Shown one piece after another: positions 49,989-59,066 of a stretch of DNA of 64,000 bases (positions are counted from its first letter, which is position 1; every line of letters begins with the position of its first letter). The notes below the pieces were generated by a model, which was not told the DNA's origin, did no database searches, and worked only from the letters and a program-made list of their open reading frames with translations. The translations under genes were made by a program, and so were the position numbers. This DNA comes from Deltaproteobacteria bacterium (lineage in GTDB: Bacteria > Desulfobacterota > GWC2-55-46 > UBA9637), in the NCBI GenBank assembly GCA_030690165.1, contig JAUYHF010000062.1:1-64000 (forward strand). The letters run 5' to 3'.

Positions 49989-51737
49989 CTAAAAACGTAT
50001 TCCCAAGAGCCCACCCGCTTCTGTGGCATCAGTGAACGTCTGACGAATATAATCATCAAATTTAAAATCAGCACTGAAATCATTAGTGGGTATCGCATCG
50101 GAATTCATCGTGCATATGTACTGAAAATTTAGCCTTGCCGATTCTTTTGCCGCAAGTTCAAGAGCTAACGCCTTTTGCCTTTCATCAACATCAGCAAAAA
50201 TTATGCTGTCATGGATTAGGAAGCGTGGCGCAAATCCTTTTTCAGACCAAATCTGTGCAAGCATAAGGTCATAACAGTATATTTTCATATTGCCAATGCC
50301 GTGACTTCCTGAGCGTTCTATATTTACACCGAACTTAAGACCGGTCTTTGTAACATCAATTGAGAGTGTACCAGGGGCTTCATAGAGTGCTTGTGAGTTA
50401 GAATTAAACAGGAGAATAGCTTTTTCTTTTTGCGCCTTTCTTTCGGAAAGATCTGTGCTTAACTGTTGCTGAAGCAGTTCAATTTCTACGTTAAGCTCGC
50501 TCTTTCCTTGCTCAAATTTTCTCAAGTTTTCGATTCTTAACTCTAAATCTTTAAGTTGAGAAACGGTTTTTTGGTGGTGATTCTGCAACTGTGTATACTC
50601 TTCAAGTGCGCCATGCTCTTTCAAAACAAGCATTAATTCAGCCCTTTTTGAGGAGAGCCGCTGCTTTTCATTTTCTATCCGTCCGATGTTAGTTTTTATT
50701 CTTTCTATTTCTGCTTTCAGGAAATCCTTTCTATTGGTAACAACCTGCTTGTGGAAAGACAAAACATCATCAATTCTTTTCGTCACTAAGTTCGGTAAAT
50801 GGAGTCCTGCTTCCTCATAGATTTTAATGACGCGCTCCGGTTTCACGTCGACTTCTTCATTAATGCTTGACTCATAGTGTTCAAGCAGTCTCTTGTCATT
50901 GATGTTTTCGTTAATAAGTTCATGTATTTTTCTGGTTATGTCGTTTGACTCTAACTCTATATTACTGTACTGCGGATGCACTTTGAATTTTTTTAAATCA
51001 TCTTCTTCTTGCTTAGTTTGAGCTTCAAGCCTAACCTTAACCGCTTCAAGCTCTCCAATCGTTCCCATTAAATTAGCAAGAATTCCTGATTGTGCTTCCT
51101 GCTTAATCTGAGCAAGAATTTTCTCTCTATCTTTCAATACCTGTAACATAGAAACAAATTCCCAACCAAGGCCAAGAAGATATGCATTATTCACCTGAAT
51201 ATCCCACGTATGCTGTTGCTTGTACTGCTGAAATGGATTAAGAAAAGCACCTCTCTGACCGTTACGCCTGACAATATAAGAAATCAAACTTCTAAAAGTT
51301 GGTACGTATTTCATAGTGTCGTATGAAGGTTTAAGTCCAAACATCAATACGCCGAGTGTCTTATTCCAGTCATTTTTGGAAAGCATTTTGTTGCCTGTCT
51401 CAAGGTCGGCATCTGGTGGAATCGGCCATCCAGAACAGTCCCCTTCTATGATAATTTTATTTTGTTTGGTAGTGTTTCTGGTAACAGAATATTTTTTCCC
51501 TGCGATGTCAAGGTCTATGGTGAATGCCCAGTCATCCAATTCCTTCTTTGAAAGCGTTTCTCCTTTATTTGCACCCAAGCAAAAATGTATGATCTCGATA
51601 AGAGTGGACTTCCCAAGCCCGTTTCGTGAATCTTTTTTTGTGGACTCTTTTGTCCTTTCTGCAAGAATCACATTAAATCCTGGCTTCAAATCTATTTTTT
51701 TGAATGAAGGCTGATCGCTCTTCACGGAATATATCAT
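49989..51737 (-). CDS. ABC-3C-type ATPase (DUF2326, SMC/RecN-like)
   Basis: A 582-residue SMC-like ATPase. Walker A R-N-G-L-G-K-S-T-L at about 38-46 follows F-N-V-I-L-A-E-R. A long coiled coil fills roughly 200-420. A C-terminal Walker B-like F-L-I-H-D-S-I-I-F-A-D-V-D-E-R ends the head. DUF2326 ATPases of this kind are the motor of ABC-three-component conflict systems, in which they are thought to sense foreign DNA or nucleoprotein and license an effector. It overlaps the MC gene by four bases. The 61-base gap to the next gene marks the system's end. Confidence 0.87.
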   Translation of the reverse strand: MIYSVKSDQPSFKKIDLKPGFNVILAERTKESTKKDSRNGLGKSTLIEIIHFCLGANKGETLSKKELDDWAFTIDLDIAGKKYSVTRNTTKQNKIIIEGDCSGWPIPPDADLETGNKMLSKNDWNKTLGVLMFGLKPSYDTMKYVPTFRSLISYIVRRNGQRGAFLNPFQQYKQQHTWDIQVNNAYLLGLGWEFVSMLQVLKDREKILAQIKQEAQSGILANLMGTIGELEAVKVRLEAQTKQEEDDLKKFKVHPQYSNIELESNDITRKIHELINENINDKRLLEHYESSINEEVDVKPERVIKIYEEAGLHLPNLVTKRIDDVLSFHKQVVTNRKDFLKAEIERIKTNIGRIENEKQRLSSKRAELMLVLKEHGALEEYTQLQNHHQKTVSQLKDLELRIENLRKFEQGKSELNVEIELLQQQLSTDLSERKAQKEKAILLFNSNSQALYEAPGTLSIDVTKTGLKFGVNIERSGSHGIGNMKIYCYDLMLAQIWSEKGFAPRFLIHDSIIFADVDERQKALALELAAKESARLNFQYICTMNSDAIPTNDFSADFKFDDYIRQTFTDATEAGGLLGIRF

Positions 51738-51961
51738 TTACCAACCCTCCTCAAGAGACCTTCATTAAAATCAACAGCGCCTATTATAAATAAAAAATCA
51801 AGTCCTAAAGTAAACCGCTCGAAGCTATTAATCTCAGGCAGCGCGCGCGTGGCCGTCCATAAAGAAGTGACTGTTTTATCTGAATCAAGACATTTCAGAA
51901 GAACTGCACCTGCGCCGATTAGTGTGTTAGACAGCTTTAAGTGTTTTGATGGGAGAATCAC
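51734..51961 (-). CDS. ABC-3C middle component, MC6-like
   Basis: A 75-residue protein: M-I-L-P-S-K-H-L-K-L-S-N-T-L-I-G-A-G-A, T-S-L-W, then F-E-R-F-T-L-G-L-D-F-L-F-I-I-G-A-V-D. This is the small middle-component type (MC6) that links effector and ATPase in ABC-3C systems. It starts with GTG, overlapping the previous stop, and ends in an ATGA overlap with the ATPase. The MC number is from memory of the family and should be checked. Confidence 0.78.
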   Translation of the reverse strand: MILPSKHLKLSNTLIGAGAVLLKCLDSDKTVTSLWTATRALPEINSFERFTLGLDFLFIIGAVDFNEGLLRRVGK

Positions 51962-52707
51962 TTTTCAAACACCTCACATTTTTCAAACAAATAGACAAGC
52001 ACTGTCAGCCCCGCAGCTCTCTGTTTAAAATCAGTAGCGCCTGAAGATGCGAAATCCAAAAGTCCGTTAAATAGTTCATCGCCGCTCATCAATTCAGTAT
52101 TTTTCAGTCGCTCATACTCCAATACAAAGCCCTGCGACAAACGATCACCAAATTCTATATCTGGGCATCTATTAACAAAATCAGCGACCTGTTTTACTTG
52201 AATCATTCCCATCATGATCATTTGCTCAATGTTATTAGAAAGGCCATTTTTCTGAATTTTATCCTTTGGAGGAATTAGGGTTAATGAGTCCTTTATACCT
52301 GCCTGACAAGACATGATATATTTTGTAACAATACTAAGCTCTGCAAAAGTCACATCTACAACGGCTTGTCCAGTCAGCTTATTTATCCATTCCTCATGGT
52401 CACTCTTAATGTTGTATAGTTTTTCAACACTATATTTATTTGGCTGATCATCTATTTTTTTATGGCATGATGGGCACACAAAAATGAGGTTGGGGTGTGT
52501 ATTCCGTTCTATGTCAGACATGCTGGCATCATAGCGTGCAGCACCAGGCATTTCACCGTTGATGTGGGCCATCTCTGCAACAAGTGAAGCTAAATCAGTT
52601 GCTGTTCCGTCAATAACCAGGATTTTCCTACAATCAGGCAATGCACATCTATTGCCACTTTTAGTGCATAATATTTTCTGATCTTTAGTTTTTATTGTCC
52701 CACTCAT
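51958..52707 (-). CDS. HNH-nuclease effector of the ABC-3C system
   Basis: A 249-residue protein with an N-terminal HNH nuclease. Zinc ligands are C21, C26, C78 and C81; catalytic residues are H48 in A-H-I, N73 in P-N-L-I-F, and H82 in C-P-S-C-H-K-K-I-D. The C-terminal half (from about 130) is the likely ABC-3C C-terminal domain that holds the effector on the ATPase. The predicted role is DNA cleavage after infection is sensed. It overlaps hsdS and the MC gene by four bases each. Confidence 0.82.
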   Translation of the reverse strand: MSGTIKTKDQKILCTKSGNRCALPDCRKILVIDGTATDLASLVAEMAHINGEMPGAARYDASMSDIERNTHPNLIFVCPSCHKKIDDQPNKYSVEKLYNIKSDHEEWINKLTGQAVVDVTFAELSIVTKYIMSCQAGIKDSLTLIPPKDKIQKNGLSNNIEQMIMMGMIQVKQVADFVNRCPDIEFGDRLSQGFVLEYERLKNTELMSGDELFNGLLDFASSGATDFKQRAAGLTVLVYLFEKCEVFEK

Positions 52708-53873
52708 CCTAGTACCCTAACATTCCCACTCATCAGCTTTGGCAATAGCGTATCGCGCAGTTTAGTGAGAGTGCTGCTTTGGATTTGATTTGTAAATATT
52801 TTTTCAAACATTGGATTTACTTTATCATCAAATTCTTTTATCAAAGTATCCGGTGGCAGCACAATATCAATATTTAAAAAATCACCTGTATTCAAATTGT
52901 CTGTTGCTGTTCCTCCACTTGCCATTGCTAACAATTCATCTTTCATGCTTAACATGTTCAGATATAGAAAATACCTGTAAATCTCTTTTGCTGGAATGAT
53001 TGAATTAATCTGTTGGTTTGTCTGTGCAGTTTTGGCATTCATAATAACCAAGCCAACCGTTGCAATACAACTAACGCAAATAGATTTAGGTGGTAGTGTT
53101 TTGTTTGACTGCGATTTCAATCCCAATTCAGTTAAACTATCCTCACTATCAAAAACAAATGTATTTCCGTGCATATCAGGAATTTTTATAAATGGAATTT
53201 CTCCATCAAAGTAAGACGTAATTTTTTTTGATGGCGTTTTGCCACAAATGATTTTTCCTAACGTTCCAAGTTTCGTCACCTCCCAACTCTCCTCCGCCTC
53301 CTCCACAAACCACTGTCTGAAAAGCGTCTCCGCCAATGCCTCCAAGGTCTTGTTCTGGCGGTGCAGCAGGTCTATCTTGTCATCCAAACTGCTGAGGATT
53401 GAGGCGATGGATTTTTGTTCGGGGAGAGAAGGTAACTCTACTGAAATATGCTCAAAAGTTTCTCTTGTAATGGTATCGAAAACCGCACCATGTGTGTTAT
53501 TAAGCAAAGAGGAAACATTGTCTTTAACCAGATAATAGAGATAGTCATTAAATGTGAGGTTTTCTTTAGTCGTTAATCCATAGCAAGATTGATTAAAGGC
53601 CATATCTTTGCCTAAGACTGCAAGAGCCCCAACAGTTCCTCTTGCTGAAATAATTATTTGCCCCTTCTTTAAGAGTTTTGTGCTACTTTCTTGTAATCCC
53701 TTTTTAGTTATCTTCTTTTCTGTATCAAATACTAATTTTCTACCGTTGTTAAAATCTACTACAGAAAGCCAAGGTATATCGCCATCCCAATACTCAGTCA
53801 CAGTAGTCTTAGGCGTGCCACCGCCAATAATTTCCGCTATGTCGGCTAACTTATATTCCTTCCACTCACCCAT
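52704..53873 (-). CDS. hsdS: Type I restriction-modification specificity subunit
   Basis: A 389-residue DNA-recognition subunit. Two target-recognition domains follow each other: one begins W-K-E-Y-K-L-A-D-I-A-E-I-I-G-G-G-T-P, the other W-E-V-T-K-L-G-T-L-G-K-I-I-C-G-K-T-P. The spacer helices (P-S-L-P-E-Q-K-S-I-A-S-I-L, then L-E-A-L-A-E-T-L-F-R-Q-W) set the distance between half-sites. ATG at 53873 follows GAGG and overlaps the nuclease gene end by eight bases. A longer frame to 53897 lacks a ribosome site. Confidence 0.94.
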   Translation of the reverse strand: MGEWKEYKLADIAEIIGGGTPKTTVTEYWDGDIPWLSVVDFNNGRKLVFDTEKKITKKGLQESSTKLLKKGQIIISARGTVGALAVLGKDMAFNQSCYGLTTKENLTFNDYLYYLVKDNVSSLLNNTHGAVFDTITRETFEHISVELPSLPEQKSIASILSSLDDKIDLLHRQNKTLEALAETLFRQWFVEEAEESWEVTKLGTLGKIICGKTPSKKITSYFDGEIPFIKIPDMHGNTFVFDSEDSLTELGLKSQSNKTLPPKSICVSCIATVGLVIMNAKTAQTNQQINSIIPAKEIYRYFLYLNMLSMKDELLAMASGGTATDNLNTGDFLNIDIVLPPDTLIKEFDDKVNPMFEKIFTNQIQSSTLTKLRDTLLPKLMSGNVRVLG

Positions 53874-54921
53874 TACCATCTGCCTCTTCATCCACACTGT
53901 TTAAATTGAATGCTTGCAATTTTCGGGCAATGGTTTTTGCGTCTGGCAAAATGTTTTTATAGCTTGCCGGCAGGGCGGGGCTGATGCTGTAAGTTGACAC
54001 GCCAATAGGATGAACTGATTTCTTTAGGGCGTATTCCACAATGGTACGCTTTTTGTTTTTGCAGATAATAATACCAATGGAATCGTTTTCGCGGGGCAGC
54101 TTTATCTTGTCGTTCAGCAGATTAAGGTAAAACTCCATTTTGCCCTTGTATTCCGGCTTGAAATCTCCGATTTTAAGCTCTATGGCTACAAGGCATTGCA
54201 GCTCGCGATGATAAAGCAACAGGTCAATAAAAAAATCTTCCTCATCAACGGTAAGCCTGAACTGATTGCCGAGAAACGCAAAGCTATAGCCCATCTCACA
54301 AAGAAAGTTCCGGATATTTTTTATAAGCGCCTGTTCAAGCTGGTGTTCGGAGTGTTCGTCCGCCAGTTCCAGAAAATCAAAGGTGTAATGATCTTTTACC
54401 GCCAGCTTCGCCTGATGTCTAATGTTCTCAGGCACGGTCTTATCAAAATTTGTCTGATTCAGAAGATATTTTTCGTATGATTTGTTTTCTATTTGGTGTA
54501 TGAGGACATTTTTTGACCAGCCGAACTTTTTCGTTGCCATGATATAGAACTGCCGCTCATGAGCATCTTTGCATTTCTCGAAAATAAGGACATTGTGTGA
54601 CCATGCAATTTCTCGCACCAATGGTGCGAGTTTTGGCTTGTCGGCATACGTTTCATAAAATAATCTTGCCCTCCAAAGATTTGAAGACGAAAAACCGCCG
54701 ATACCGGGAAATTCTTCCTGCAGGTCCTTCGCCAATTGAATAACAACCGATTTTCCCCAGCCGGTCTTCTTCTGTTTCTCTACAATGGATTTGCCGATGT
54801 CCCAATATAATGCGATCAGTTCCTTATTGACCGCTTTTAATGCCTCGTATTGTGCAGAACGGATTCTTTGTTTAATATCTGACAATAACTCCGCATATCC
54901 GATGGGGGTTATATTACTCAT
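53866..54921 (-). CDS. PDDEXK nuclease-family protein (YhcG/DUF1016)
   Basis: A 351-residue protein with the DUF1016 layout: an N-terminal helical domain (I-A-L-Y-W-D-I-G-K-S-I-V-E-K-Q, G-F-S-S-S-N-L-W-R-A-R-L-F-Y) and a C-terminal nuclease-like domain with F-F-I-D-L-L-L-Y-H, L-V-A-I-E-L-K-I-G and F-K-P-E-Y-K-G-K-M-E-F-Y-L. The D-x-n-E-x-K residues are present, so it may be active. Such genes often ride in type I loci. It overlaps hsdM by four bases. Confidence 0.9.
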   Translation of the reverse strand: MSNITPIGYAELLSDIKQRIRSAQYEALKAVNKELIALYWDIGKSIVEKQKKTGWGKSVVIQLAKDLQEEFPGIGGFSSSNLWRARLFYETYADKPKLAPLVREIAWSHNVLIFEKCKDAHERQFYIMATKKFGWSKNVLIHQIENKSYEKYLLNQTNFDKTVPENIRHQAKLAVKDHYTFDFLELADEHSEHQLEQALIKNIRNFLCEMGYSFAFLGNQFRLTVDEEDFFIDLLLYHRELQCLVAIELKIGDFKPEYKGKMEFYLNLLNDKIKLPRENDSIGIIICKNKKRTIVEYALKKSVHPIGVSTYSISPALPASYKNILPDAKTIARKLQAFNLNSVDEEADGNG

Positions 54922-56549
54922 TTGCCCTCCAATCCCGTTTTAAGAGATAACGGGACAGGCTTAATTTTCGCAAGGTTTTCCTGTATTTTCTTGTTCAGCG
55001 CCGCTTCTTCGGCGATCTGTTTTTCCAATTCTGTTTTCAATGAAGTAAAACGTTCTTCAAAATTAAAATCATCTTCATCATCGGGCAAACCCACAAACCT
55101 GCCGGGTGTAACTACATAGTTCAATGCTTTTACTTCTTCAATACTTACGCTCTTGCAGAAACCCTGTATGTCCTCATATTCCTTCCCCTTGCCCCCTCCA
55201 GCGGGGGACAAACGCCAGTTGTGGTATGTGCTTGCCACCTTTGCAATATCCTCATCGGTAAATTCAAGGTTTTTTCGGGTCTTTAAAAAACCAAGGTTAC
55301 GGGCATCAATAAACAGCATTTGCCGTTTGCGATTTTGTTTGTTGCGTCTGAGAAACCAAAGGCAGGCAGGTATCTGCGTATTCAAAAATAATTTGGATGG
55401 CAGGTTGACGATGCAGTCTATCAAATCGTTTTCAACCATTGCCTTGCGTATTTCGCCTTCATTATTGGTCTTGGTTGTCAGCGAACCCTTTGCCAATACA
55501 AAGCCTGCCTGTCCTGTAGGCGCAAGATGATAAAGAAAGTGTTGTATCCATGCGTAATTTGCATTATTCGGCGGAGGTGGTAGTCTTTGTCCCAGCACGC
55601 TCCAGCGGGCGTCATTTTGAAGCCGGTCGCCGCTCCAATCGCTGTCATTAAACGGCGGGTTTGCGATGATATAATCTGCCTTCAGGTCTTTGTGTGCGTC
55701 ATTAAGAAAAGAGCCTTCGTTATTCCATTTCACATTACTGCTGTCTATATGGCGGATTGCGAGGTTCATCTTTGCCAATCGCCATGTAGTCTGGTTGCTT
55801 TCCTGCCCATAAATTGATATGCGGTCTGCCGGATTCAGGGATAATCCGTTGCGTTTTTTCTTGTAGTAATCACGGTGCGCCTCTACAAACTTCTCGCTCT
55901 GCACAAACATCCCGCCTGAGCCGCAGCATGGGTCAAATACCCTTCCTTCGTAAGGCTCAAGCATTTCAACAAGCAGTTTTACGACACTTCCCGGAGTGTA
56001 GAACTGCCCTCCCTTTTTTCCTTCAGCCAAGGCAAATTCACCAAGGAAGTATTCATAGACCTTACCGAGAACATCTTTGCTCCGCGCTTCCTTTGTCCCA
56101 ATCGCCGCACTGCCTATTAGGTCAATCAATCCGCCGAGGCTTGCCTTGTCCAACTTCTCTTGCGCATAAACCTTTGGCAAGACCCCTCTGAGCGAAGGAT
56201 TATCCTTTTCAATAGCATCCATTGCATTGTCAATATCTTTGCCAATGGTAGGAAGTTTTGCCCGCCCCTGCAACCAATCCCAGCGCGAAGAAGGTGGCAC
56301 GTAGAAAACCTTTTCAGCGGTATATTCGTTCTTGTCTTCGGGGTCAGCGCCTTCGCTTTTCTGTGTGGTGAGTTTTTGATAAAGTTCTTCAAAGGCGTCA
56401 GAGATATATTTCAGGAAGATCAAGCCCAATACAATGTGCTTGTATTCAGCCGCATCCATGTTCTTCCGCAGCTTGTCGGCCGACTTCCAGAGCTTCTTTT
56501 CTAACGGCTCTTCCTGTATCTCTTTTTTATCATTTTTGGTTCTTGCCAT
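54918..56549 (-). CDS. hsdM: Type I restriction-modification DNA methyltransferase subunit
   Basis: A 543-residue N6-adenine methyltransferase. The N-terminal helical domain (L-W-K-S-A-D-K-L-R-K-N-M-D-A-A-E-Y-K-H) precedes the SAM motif V-F-D-P-C-C-G-S-G-G-M-F and the catalytic N-P-P-F. G-G-Q-F-Y-T-P-G-S-V-V lies in front, as usual. It is the first gene of the eight-gene defence operon. I see no clear promoter in the short gap to uppP, so it could be read through from there. Confidence 0.95.
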   Translation of the reverse strand: MARTKNDKKEIQEEPLEKKLWKSADKLRKNMDAAEYKHIVLGLIFLKYISDAFEELYQKLTTQKSEGADPEDKNEYTAEKVFYVPPSSRWDWLQGRAKLPTIGKDIDNAMDAIEKDNPSLRGVLPKVYAQEKLDKASLGGLIDLIGSAAIGTKEARSKDVLGKVYEYFLGEFALAEGKKGGQFYTPGSVVKLLVEMLEPYEGRVFDPCCGSGGMFVQSEKFVEAHRDYYKKKRNGLSLNPADRISIYGQESNQTTWRLAKMNLAIRHIDSSNVKWNNEGSFLNDAHKDLKADYIIANPPFNDSDWSGDRLQNDARWSVLGQRLPPPPNNANYAWIQHFLYHLAPTGQAGFVLAKGSLTTKTNNEGEIRKAMVENDLIDCIVNLPSKLFLNTQIPACLWFLRRNKQNRKRQMLFIDARNLGFLKTRKNLEFTDEDIAKVASTYHNWRLSPAGGGKGKEYEDIQGFCKSVSIEEVKALNYVVTPGRFVGLPDDEDDFNFEERFTSLKTELEKQIAEEAALNKKIQENLAKIKPVPLSLKTGLEGK

Positions 56550-56582
56550 TATGTAACCTGAATAACTGACATAACAATATGC

Positions 56583-57374
56583 CTATCCAAGCAGCAGCAG
56601 GATGAGAATGCCGAATATAATGCGGTAGTATGCAAACGCTGAAAAGTTATGTTTCGTAACAAAACCAAGGAATGCCTTTATAACCAGCAGGGCTGATAGA
56701 AATGCGATTATAAAACCAGTTGCAAAGACAGGGATGTCTCCTGCTGAAAGGTGTTTCAGGTTTTTAAGCAGGTCATACGATGTGGCTGCAAACATTGTGG
56801 GTATTGCAAGAAAGAATGAAAACTCTGTTGCTGTTTTTCTGTCAAGGCCGGCAACCAGCCCGCCCATGATTGTTGCCCCTGACCTTGAAACACCCGGGAA
56901 CAGGGAAAATACCTGAGCAAAACCAATGCCCAATGCTGTGCGCAAAGATATATTTTCAATCTCCAAAACATGTGGAGCCTTTACAGTCCTTTCAATAATC
57001 AATATTACAAGGCCGCCGGCGATAAGCGCAGCGGCAACTGTGCGGGTATTGAAAAGATACAATTTTATCCATGAATGTGTTAAAAGGCCGATGATTGCCG
57101 CTGGCAGAAACGCAATGATGATATTGGCTGATAGCCTTCTGGATTTTCCGCTACCCAAATCCATGGCCATAAAGAAAAGCCTTTCCCTGTAAAGCCAGAC
57201 CACTGCTATAATGGCGCCGAGTTGTATAAATATCTCAAAGGTATTCGCATTCTCCCCTGTGAATGAAAGGAGATTACCTGCCAGTATGAGATGACCTGTG
57301 GATGAGACGGGCAAAAATTCTGTAACACCCTCAACGATGCCAAGGACACATGCCTTTATAATATCAACAAATAT
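56583..57374 (-). CDS. uppP: Undecaprenyl-diphosphatase
   Basis: A membrane enzyme (about 263 residues here) that recycles the lipid carrier for cell-wall and O-antigen synthesis. G-I-V-E-G-V-T-E-F-L-P-V-S-S-T-G-H-L and F-P-G-V-S-R-S-G-A-T are the two active-site motifs. The first usual start codon in frame is TTG at 57314, which would remove G-I-V-E-G-V-T-E-F. Before it there is no ATG, GTG or TTG back to an in-frame stop. ATA at 57374, five bases after AGGGGG, is used here. Confidence 0.9.
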   Translation of the reverse strand: MFVDIIKACVLGIVEGVTEFLPVSSTGHLILAGNLLSFTGENANTFEIFIQLGAIIAVVWLYRERLFFMAMDLGSGKSRRLSANIIIAFLPAAIIGLLTHSWIKLYLFNTRTVAAALIAGGLVILIIERTVKAPHVLEIENISLRTALGIGFAQVFSLFPGVSRSGATIMGGLVAGLDRKTATEFSFFLAIPTMFAATSYDLLKNLKHLSAGDIPVFATGFIIAFLSALLVIKAFLGFVTKHNFSAFAYYRIIFGILILLLLG

Positions 57375-57439
57375 AAAATCCCCCTTTTTACACTGAAAAT
57401 ACCGTTATATGTGAGCGTGATGCGTGAAAATCCTCCCTC

Positions 57440-57530
57440 TGTTGCGGGTTCAAGTTTGTAACTTGAACCCAAACAATTCGTATGCAGCACATACGAAATT
57501 TAGGGAGCAGGTTGCAAACCTGCTCCCGCA
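57440..57530. repeat. Three palindromes between phoU and uppP
   Basis: GGGTTCAAG pairs with CTTGAACCC, TTCGTATG with CATACGAA and GGGAGCAGGTT with AACCTGCTCCC. The outer ends TTGCGGG and CCCGCAG also pair, giving a branched structure. It may end phoU transcripts, but there is no T-run. Confidence 0.75.
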
Positions 57531-57557
57531 GAAAAGTTTAAATTGAAAACCCTAAAT

Positions 57558-58223
57558 TTAATACTTCGACACATTCACCTCTTCCATCTTCCCTGTAGCC
57601 ATAAAAACCACCCTCTCCGCAATGTTTGTTACCCTGTCTGCTATCCTTTCCAGGTTATGGGCAAGCCAGATGAGATATGTTGCGCCTTCAATCTTTTTGG
57701 GATTCTCTATCATAAGGAGGAGGAGTTCTCTGTATATCTGGTCATAAAGGGCGTCAACCTCATCATCCTCATCGCATATAGCCCTGGCTGTCTTTGCGTC
57801 GCGGTTTATAAATGCCTTAAGAACCCTGTCCAGCATGGACAAGCCCTTCTCGGACATCCGTGGGACATCTATGAGCGGTTTTACGAGGGGTTCGCTTCCT
57901 ATCAATAAATTTATCTTTGCATTTCCCTCCGCGTGGTCGCCGATTCTCTCAAGGTCTGTAATGATGCTCAATATGGCGGCGATTGTCCTTAAGTCAATTG
58001 CCATTGGCTGCTGGGTTGCAATCATATGAAGGCATCTTTCTTCTATCTCAAACCTTTTTTTGTTTATCAAAAGGTCGTTCTTTATAATCTCCTTTGACAT
58101 CTCAAAGTCCCTTTTTTTCAATGCCTCTATGGAGTCTTTAATTGCCTTTGCCACCATCTCACCCATTACCATGAGTTCATTCTCAAGTTCTTCTAATGCC
58201 TTATGATATGCCACTCTGGTCAT
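57558..58223 (-). CDS. phoU: Phosphate transport system regulator PhoU
   Basis: A 221-residue protein of two three-helix bundles that links the Pst transporter to the PhoR-PhoB sensor. The metal-binding E-x-x-x-D-x-x-x-D-type helices are seen (I-E-E-R-C-L-H-M-I-A-T-Q-Q-P-M-A-I-D-L-R, D-L-E-R-I-G-D-H-A, and the second-half N-L-E-R-I-A-D-R-V-T-N-I-A-E). The length is normal. It is the last gene of the pst operon. Confidence 0.95.
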   Translation of the reverse strand: MTRVAYHKALEELENELMVMGEMVAKAIKDSIEALKKRDFEMSKEIIKNDLLINKKRFEIEERCLHMIATQQPMAIDLRTIAAILSIITDLERIGDHAEGNAKINLLIGSEPLVKPLIDVPRMSEKGLSMLDRVLKAFINRDAKTARAICDEDDEVDALYDQIYRELLLLMIENPKKIEGATYLIWLAHNLERIADRVTNIAERVVFMATGKMEEVNVSKY

Positions 58224-58239
58224 ATAGCCTCCTCTTTGG

Positions 58240-58306
58240 CTGATAGCTCATAGCTCATGGCTGATAGCAAAGACTATGAACCATGAACTATGAGCCATGA
58301 GCTATT
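58240..58306. repeat. GCTCATAGCT-type repeat between pstB and phoU
   Basis: Direct and inverted copies of a CATGGCTGATAGC / GCTCATAGCTCATGG unit fold back on TATGAGCCATGAGCTAT. It fills the gap and could weaken coupling of phoU to pstB. Confidence 0.6.
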
Positions 58307-59065
58307 TTATCCAAACCTTCCTGTTATATAATCCTCCGTCATCTTATTTGACGGCGCTGTAAATATCTTCTTTGTAATATCAAATTCATGGAGCTTACCC
58401 ATCATGAAAAAACCTGTGTAATCCGACACCCTTGCGGCCTGCTGCATGTTGTGGGTGACTACGATAACCGTATATTCGTTTTTCAATTCTGTTATTAAAT
58501 CCTCTATCTTTGCTGTTGCAATGGGGTCAAGGGCTGAGCAGGGTTCATCCATGAGGATAACCTCAGGCTCAACGGCTATGGCTCTGGCAATGCAGAGCCT
58601 CTGCTGCTGGCCGCCTGATAAAGAAAGCGCAGAATGAGGAAGCCTGTCTTTTACCTCATCCCAGATAGCAGCCTTCTTTAAGCTTGATTCAACAATCCCG
58701 TCAAGCCTGCTTTTATTTTTTATCCCCTGTATCCTCAGGCCGTACGCCGTATTTTCGTAGATGCTCTTGGGAAATGGATTGGGCTTCTGAAATACCATGC
58801 CGACACGTCTTCTTATGTCTATGACATCCATTTCCTTTGAATATATATCTATGCCATTAAATTTTATTTTTCCTTCAATTCTGAATACCGGGATAAGGTC
58901 ATTCATCCTGTTCAGGCATCTTATAAATGTGCTCTTGCCGCAGCCTGAAGGACCTATAACAGCAGTAACGGCTTTGGGGGATATTCCCATGTTCACATTA
59001 TCCAATGCCAGTTTGTCGCCGTAGAATACATTTACATTTTCTATCTTAAAAGCGCTATTATCCAT
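58307..59065 (-). CDS. pstB: Phosphate ABC transporter ATP-binding protein
   Basis: A 252-residue ATPase. G-P-S-G-C-G-K-S-T is Walker [17 protein letters not shown] the signature, [12 protein letters not shown] Walker B, and T-H-N-M-Q-Q-A-A-R the switch. [13 protein letters not shown] is a PstB hallmark. It starts one base after pstA. Confidence 0.97.
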   Translation of the reverse strand: MDNSAFKIENVNVFYGDKLALDNVNMGISPKAVTAVIGPSGCGKSTFIRCLNRMNDLIPVFRIEGKIKFNGIDIYSKEMDVIDIRRRVGMVFQKPNPFPKSIYENTAYGLRIQGIKNKSRLDGIVESSLKKAAIWDEVKDRLPHSALSLSGGQQQRLCIARAIAVEPEVILMDEPCSALDPIATAKIEDLITELKNEYTVIVVTHNMQQAARVSDYTGFFMMGKLHEFDITKKIFTAPSNKMTEDYITGRFG

Positions 59066-59066
59066 G

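Noticed and set aside
57440-57530. Riboswitch ahead of uppP
   Set aside because: The structure consists of simple palindromes of the repeat type seen elsewhere, without a known aptamer core or expression platform.
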